A stretch of 47,500 bases of DNA. It comes from Tubiluchus corallicola (Eukaryota; Priapulida; Priapulimorpha; Priapulimorphida; Tubiluchidae). Within the stretch, counting starts at the first letter, position 1; every line of letters starts with the position of its first letter. Of this stretch, positions 43,641 to 47,500 are shown one piece after another. The notes beneath the pieces are model-generated. The model saw only the letters and a list, made by a program, of their open reading frames with translations. It did no database searches and was not told the DNA's origin. The stretch covers positions 22,501 to 70,000 of the forward strand of contig JAQGDQ010000065.1 in assembly GCA_030141605.1 (NCBI GenBank), written 5' to 3'. Position numbers and translations under genes: made by a program.

Positions 43641-44041
43641 ACCCGCACCCCATAGAGATGCCTGTCGTTCAGAACTTCTTGGTTTTGATTTTAAAGTAGC
43701 AAAATAAACAATTCGTAAAATAACACAACCCAGCTACTTTACGTCAAGGGAGAACAAGTGCAGCTACTTTCTTCAGTTTCGAAGCTGTTTACAAAGTCAA
43801 AATCGTTGCGATGATATTTTTGATTCCGGGGAAGCCGCGCTATGCATCCTCTTCTGGCAAGTTTAAGACGCTAATGGATCATTGATTATTACAAATTAAA
43901 AACTTGGCAGCTTCTTTGAGGCACTATTGACGGGAAAAATTTGCTCTGCCGTCGTAAGACTATGTGCTTCTGGCTTCTTGAAAGTAAAAATTCAACGGCA
44001 GCGCATTCTCCGGCTTTGCGCGCTTTGTGCAGTTCAGTTGA
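43641..44041. other. Unassigned
   Basis: No repeats recognised; it leads into the coding-like 44042 segment. Confidence 0.3.
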
Positions 44042-44179
44042 CGGTCAGACGATGCGGGATGGATCAATACGCCAGTGCAGCTTGGTACCGAAACGGAGGA
44101 CTTTCTCAATGACAAACAGGGCATTTTTAGGTCACCTCGGGAAAAAAAGAGATCGATTCTGACGCTTGCAGACGACAAG
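44042..44179 (+). CDS. Coding-like segment, possible exon of an unknown gene
   Basis: A frame open from 44042 to the TGA at 44180 reads DAGWINTPVQLGTETEDFLN and continues into FRSPREKKRSILTLADDK. The composition is strikingly protein-like for this AT-rich DNA. Acceptor-like gtgcag (before 44081) and ggtcag (before 44048) precede it, and a weak donor (AA|GTGAAA) overlaps the stop. I do not recognise the protein. It could be an exon of the gene starting at 26779, of a different gene, or of a relic element. Confidence 0.3.
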
Positions 44180-44535
44180 TGAAATTGCATGAAAGTTTGA
44201 ACTTGTAACGACCGGCTTCGACACAAGTTCAGTGCTTCACGACGCCACCACGTGTGAACAAAGAATGTCTATGAAACTTGCGCTGACACCTAGCATTTCA
44301 TGTCTGGTTTTCGCACGGTGGGATAATTCCAGTTGTCTTTTCCAAAATATTAACCCTGTTATGAAATTTGACCTTGACAACATGACCGGGTTATATATAA
44401 TATGCACATGTATATTATTTGCACGTGAGTTTGCAACAAGGTCGCCAGAGGGCGTGAGGGTGGTAGGAGGCCATGTGTCCATATTGTGTCTGGTTGCTTT
44501 TTTAGTGGCGTGTCAGTCAAGGTTCTGACATTGTG

Positions 44536-46500
44536 GCATATCACCAAGAAGTTCGTAAGCATAGTTTTAGCTAGATTTCTGTAAGAAACAGTAAAAACTG
44601 AAATAATGTGGTAGCTTGGGACAAAGTGACCCAACTGCAGTGATTTTTGCTGAAGTAAACATGTGAATAGTATGTACCTACATTTCTGTAAGAAACTACA
44701 GAAATACATAATGTAACCAAGCATGGTAACTTGGAACAAAGTGATCCAACTGCAGTGATTGTTACTGAAGTAAACATATGAATTGTATGTACCTACATTT
44801 CTGTAAGAAACTACAGAAATACATAATGTAACCAAGCATGGTAACTTGGAACAAAGTGATCCAACTGCAGTGATTGTTACTGAAGTAAACATATGAATAG
44901 TATGTACCTACATTTCTGTAAGAAACTATAGAAATATATAATGTAACCAAGCTTGGTAACTTAGAACAAAGTGACCCAACTGCAGTGATAGTTACTGAAG
45001 TAAACATGTGAATAGTTTGTACCTACATTTCTGTAAGAAACTACAGAAATACATAATGTAACCAAGCATGGTAGCTTAGAACAAAGTGACCCAACTGCAG
45101 TGATAGTTACTGAAGTAAACATATGAATAGTATGTACCTACATTTCTGTTTAAAACTGCAGAAATACATAATGTAACCAAGCATGGTAACTTAGAACAAA
45201 GTGACCCAACTGCAGTGATAGTTACTGAAGTAAACATATGAATAGTTTGTACCTACATTTCTGTTTAAAACAGCAGAAATACATAATGTAATCAAGCATG
45301 GTAACTTAGAACAAAGTGATCCAACTGCAGTGATTGTTACTGAAGTAAACATGTGAATAGTTTGTACCTACATTTCTGTAAGAAACTACAGAAATACATA
45401 ATGTAACCAAGCATGGTAACTTGGAACAAAGTGATCCAACTGCAGTGATTGTTACTGAAGTAAACATATGAATAGTATGTACCTACATTTCTGTAAGAAA
45501 CTATAGAAATATATAATGTAACCAAGCTTGGTAACTTAGAACAAAGTGACCCAACTGCAGTGATAGTTACTGAAGTAAACATGTGAATAGTTTGTACCTA
45601 CATTTCTGTAAGAAACTACAGAAATACATAATGTAACCAAGCATGGTAGCTTAGAACAAAGTGACCCAAGTGCAGTGATAGTTACTGAAGTAAACATATG
45701 AATAGTATGTACCTACATTTCTGTTTAAAACTGCAGAAATACATAATGTAACCAAGCATGGTAACTTAGAACAAAGTGACCCAACTGCAGTGATAGTTAC
45801 TGAAGTAAACATATGAATAGTTTGTACCTACATTTCTGTTTAAAACAGCAGAAATACATAATGTAATCAAGCATGGTAACTTAGAACAAAGTGACCCAAC
45901 TGCAGTGATTGTTACTGAAGTAAACATGTGAATAGTTTGTACCTACATTTCTGTTTAAAACAGCAGAAATACATAATGTAATCAAGCATGGTAACTTAGA
46001 ACAAAGTGACCCAACTGCAGTGATAGTTACTGAAGTAAACATATGAATAGTTTGTACCTACATTTCTGTTTAAAACAGCAGAAATACATAATGTAATCAA
46101 GCATGGTAACTTAGAACAAAGTGACCCAACTGCAGTGATTGTTACTGAAGTAAACATGTGAATAGTTTGTACCTACATTTCTGTTTAAAACAGCAGAAAT
46201 ACATAATGTAATCAAGCATGGTAGCTTAGAACAAAGTGACCCAACTACAGTGATTGCTACTGAAGTAAACATATGAATAGTATGTACCTACATTTCTGTA
46301 AGAGACTACAGAAATACATGATGTAACCAAGCATGGTAGCTTGGAACAAAGTGACCCAACTGCAGTGATTGTTACTGAAGTAAACATATGAATAGTATGT
46401 ACCTACATTTCTGTAAGAAACTATAGAAATATATAATGTAACCAAGCTTGGTAACTTAGAACAAAGTGACCCAACTGCAGTGATAGTTACTAAAGTAAAC
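44536..46500. repeat. 115-bp satellite array, 17 units
   Basis: tgaagtaaac recurs at exactly 115-bp spacing from 44651 to 46376, with a variant taaagtaaac at 46491. The first unit is divergent. Most units contain atttctgtaagaaactacag + aaat, a perfect 9-bp stem with a 6-base loop. Units 44766-45340 and 45341-45915 are nearly identical five-unit blocks. Confidence 0.97.
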
Positions 46501-47500
46501 TACATGCTACTTATGCTTATATTTCATGTTTTATCCTAGTGCAGTGCATTAGAATATTGTCATATGTATATAGTTAGTAGTATGTATCAAACGTGTTGTG
46601 TTCAGTTTTTGAAGACTGAATAGCTTTATTGCAACGAACAAGAAACGTCTACACAGTTTTTTATTTTTGTCCTTTAAAAACAGCAGGCCATTACTTCATT
46701 TCATTTCTGCCTGATTTAGTAATGATGTCATTAATGTTAGCGTTGGTGATGATAGAGTTTTGGCCACATGTAGTTCCGCCCGCCTGGCGGATGTGTCCAA
46801 GCCAGTTGCTTGAAATTTTATCTGGCTATCCTTGGACTAATTTCAACCTACGCTTATATTTGCACAGCCTGCTTATAGTGAAGAAAAAGGGGTTCGTTTT
46901 ACAAGGAGGTGACCTCACTTGCCCCGCAGTTGCACTACACTCTGTTGTCCTCCTCTTTTGGGAATTGTTTAATTCGTAAACACTGTTGTTTGTGTTCGGT
47001 GTTGTTTTGCTAGTAATTTGAAAGCTACGCCAGTGGTTTAATTACTAGCATTGCTCGTAAACACAGTGAGACATATTTCTAAAGCTGCATTCACACGGCA
47101 TGCAAATGCGAGTGGGTTCACATCCATAGGATAGGGGAAGACGGAGGACGTGGTGCATTCTGCTGAAAATTAAGTTTTTTTAATAGTTTAGACAATCTTA
47201 GTTTAAAACATAATCCATCAGCCAACGTTGTTTTTGAAGCTGCGATGTTCGTGTTAAACGGATGAAATCAATGGATGAAAACGAGGTTTAACGTTGCGAT
47301 CTGTATTTTACTCAAAATCATAATCTCATGGTCAGTCCACATATACACAAAAATGGTAAACGTAATCAACAGTAGTAAACAAAAGTCAAAGTAAATCCAT
47401 CAGCCAATACATCATGGCATCTGAGACAAAACGTTGTTATAACCACACAACTGTTTAAGCCTATTGCTTTCTTTTCCTTCTTATTAGCCAGTGTAAAAAA
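46501..47500. other. Unassigned right edge
   Basis: No gene recognised. The 46629-46979 open frame and its antisense (NWLGHIRQAGG, faintly LINE-like) are not convincing. Confidence 0.3.

Noticed and set aside
44359-46445. Family of 60-177-residue minus-strand proteins (MFTSVTITAVGS...)
   Set aside because: Translations of the 115-bp satellite, whose period is not a multiple of three, so frames change every unit.

Overview
This is repeat-rich nuclear DNA of an animal, most likely a marine invertebrate; I cannot fix the phylum. Evidence: a spliced nucleoporin gene with GT-AG introns, an RNF26-type RING ubiquitin ligase, several kinds of LINE reverse-transcriptase remnant, a tRNA-derived SINE with an ATT-repeat tail, and cut-and-paste elements with TA, TTAA, 8-bp and 9-bp target duplications. 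There are no bacterial-style operons. Most long open frames are shadows of tandem repeats or transposon relics.

Host genes. (1) About 3.8-15.7 kb, minus strand: the 5' (N-terminal) part of a NUP188 homologue. I assembled nine coding exons by eye. They join in phase and code for about 265 residues matching the start of the family in order; the rest of the gene lies left of the window. Its introns hold most of the repeats there. (2) 23583-24630, plus strand: an RNF26-like ER membrane E3 ligase, intronless but split by an apparent +1 shift between its membrane domain and its RING domain. (3) 26779-26829, plus strand: a probable first coding exon of an unnamed gene. A second coding-like segment lies at 44042-44179. 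These genes show no shared pathway in this window.

Region by region. 0-3.7 kb: LINE relic, a 1.5-kb pogo/Tigger-like element containing a 118-bp minisatellite, and a 41-bp x 29 array. 3.8-15.7 kb: NUP188 with intronic transposons, including a retroelement tail lying directly beside a splice acceptor. 16-22.7 kb: LINE tails, a 2-kb inverted-repeat structure, a TTAA element and a hAT-like MITE. 23-25 kb: RNF26 with a MITE in its presumed 3' UTR. 25.4-35.5 kb: a succession of LINE 3' ends, three of them carrying tandem arrays or lying next to one, plus a foldback-like element at 31.1-31.5 kb. 35.8-41.1 kb: a long hairpin element and 36-, 82- and 59-bp arrays. 41.4-43.6 kb: TTAA element, SINE, LINE and hAT MITE. 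44.5-46.5 kb: a 17-unit, 115-bp satellite with higher-order structure.

All calls come from reading and hand translation; no database search was run. Family names rest on motif and order similarity recalled from known proteins.
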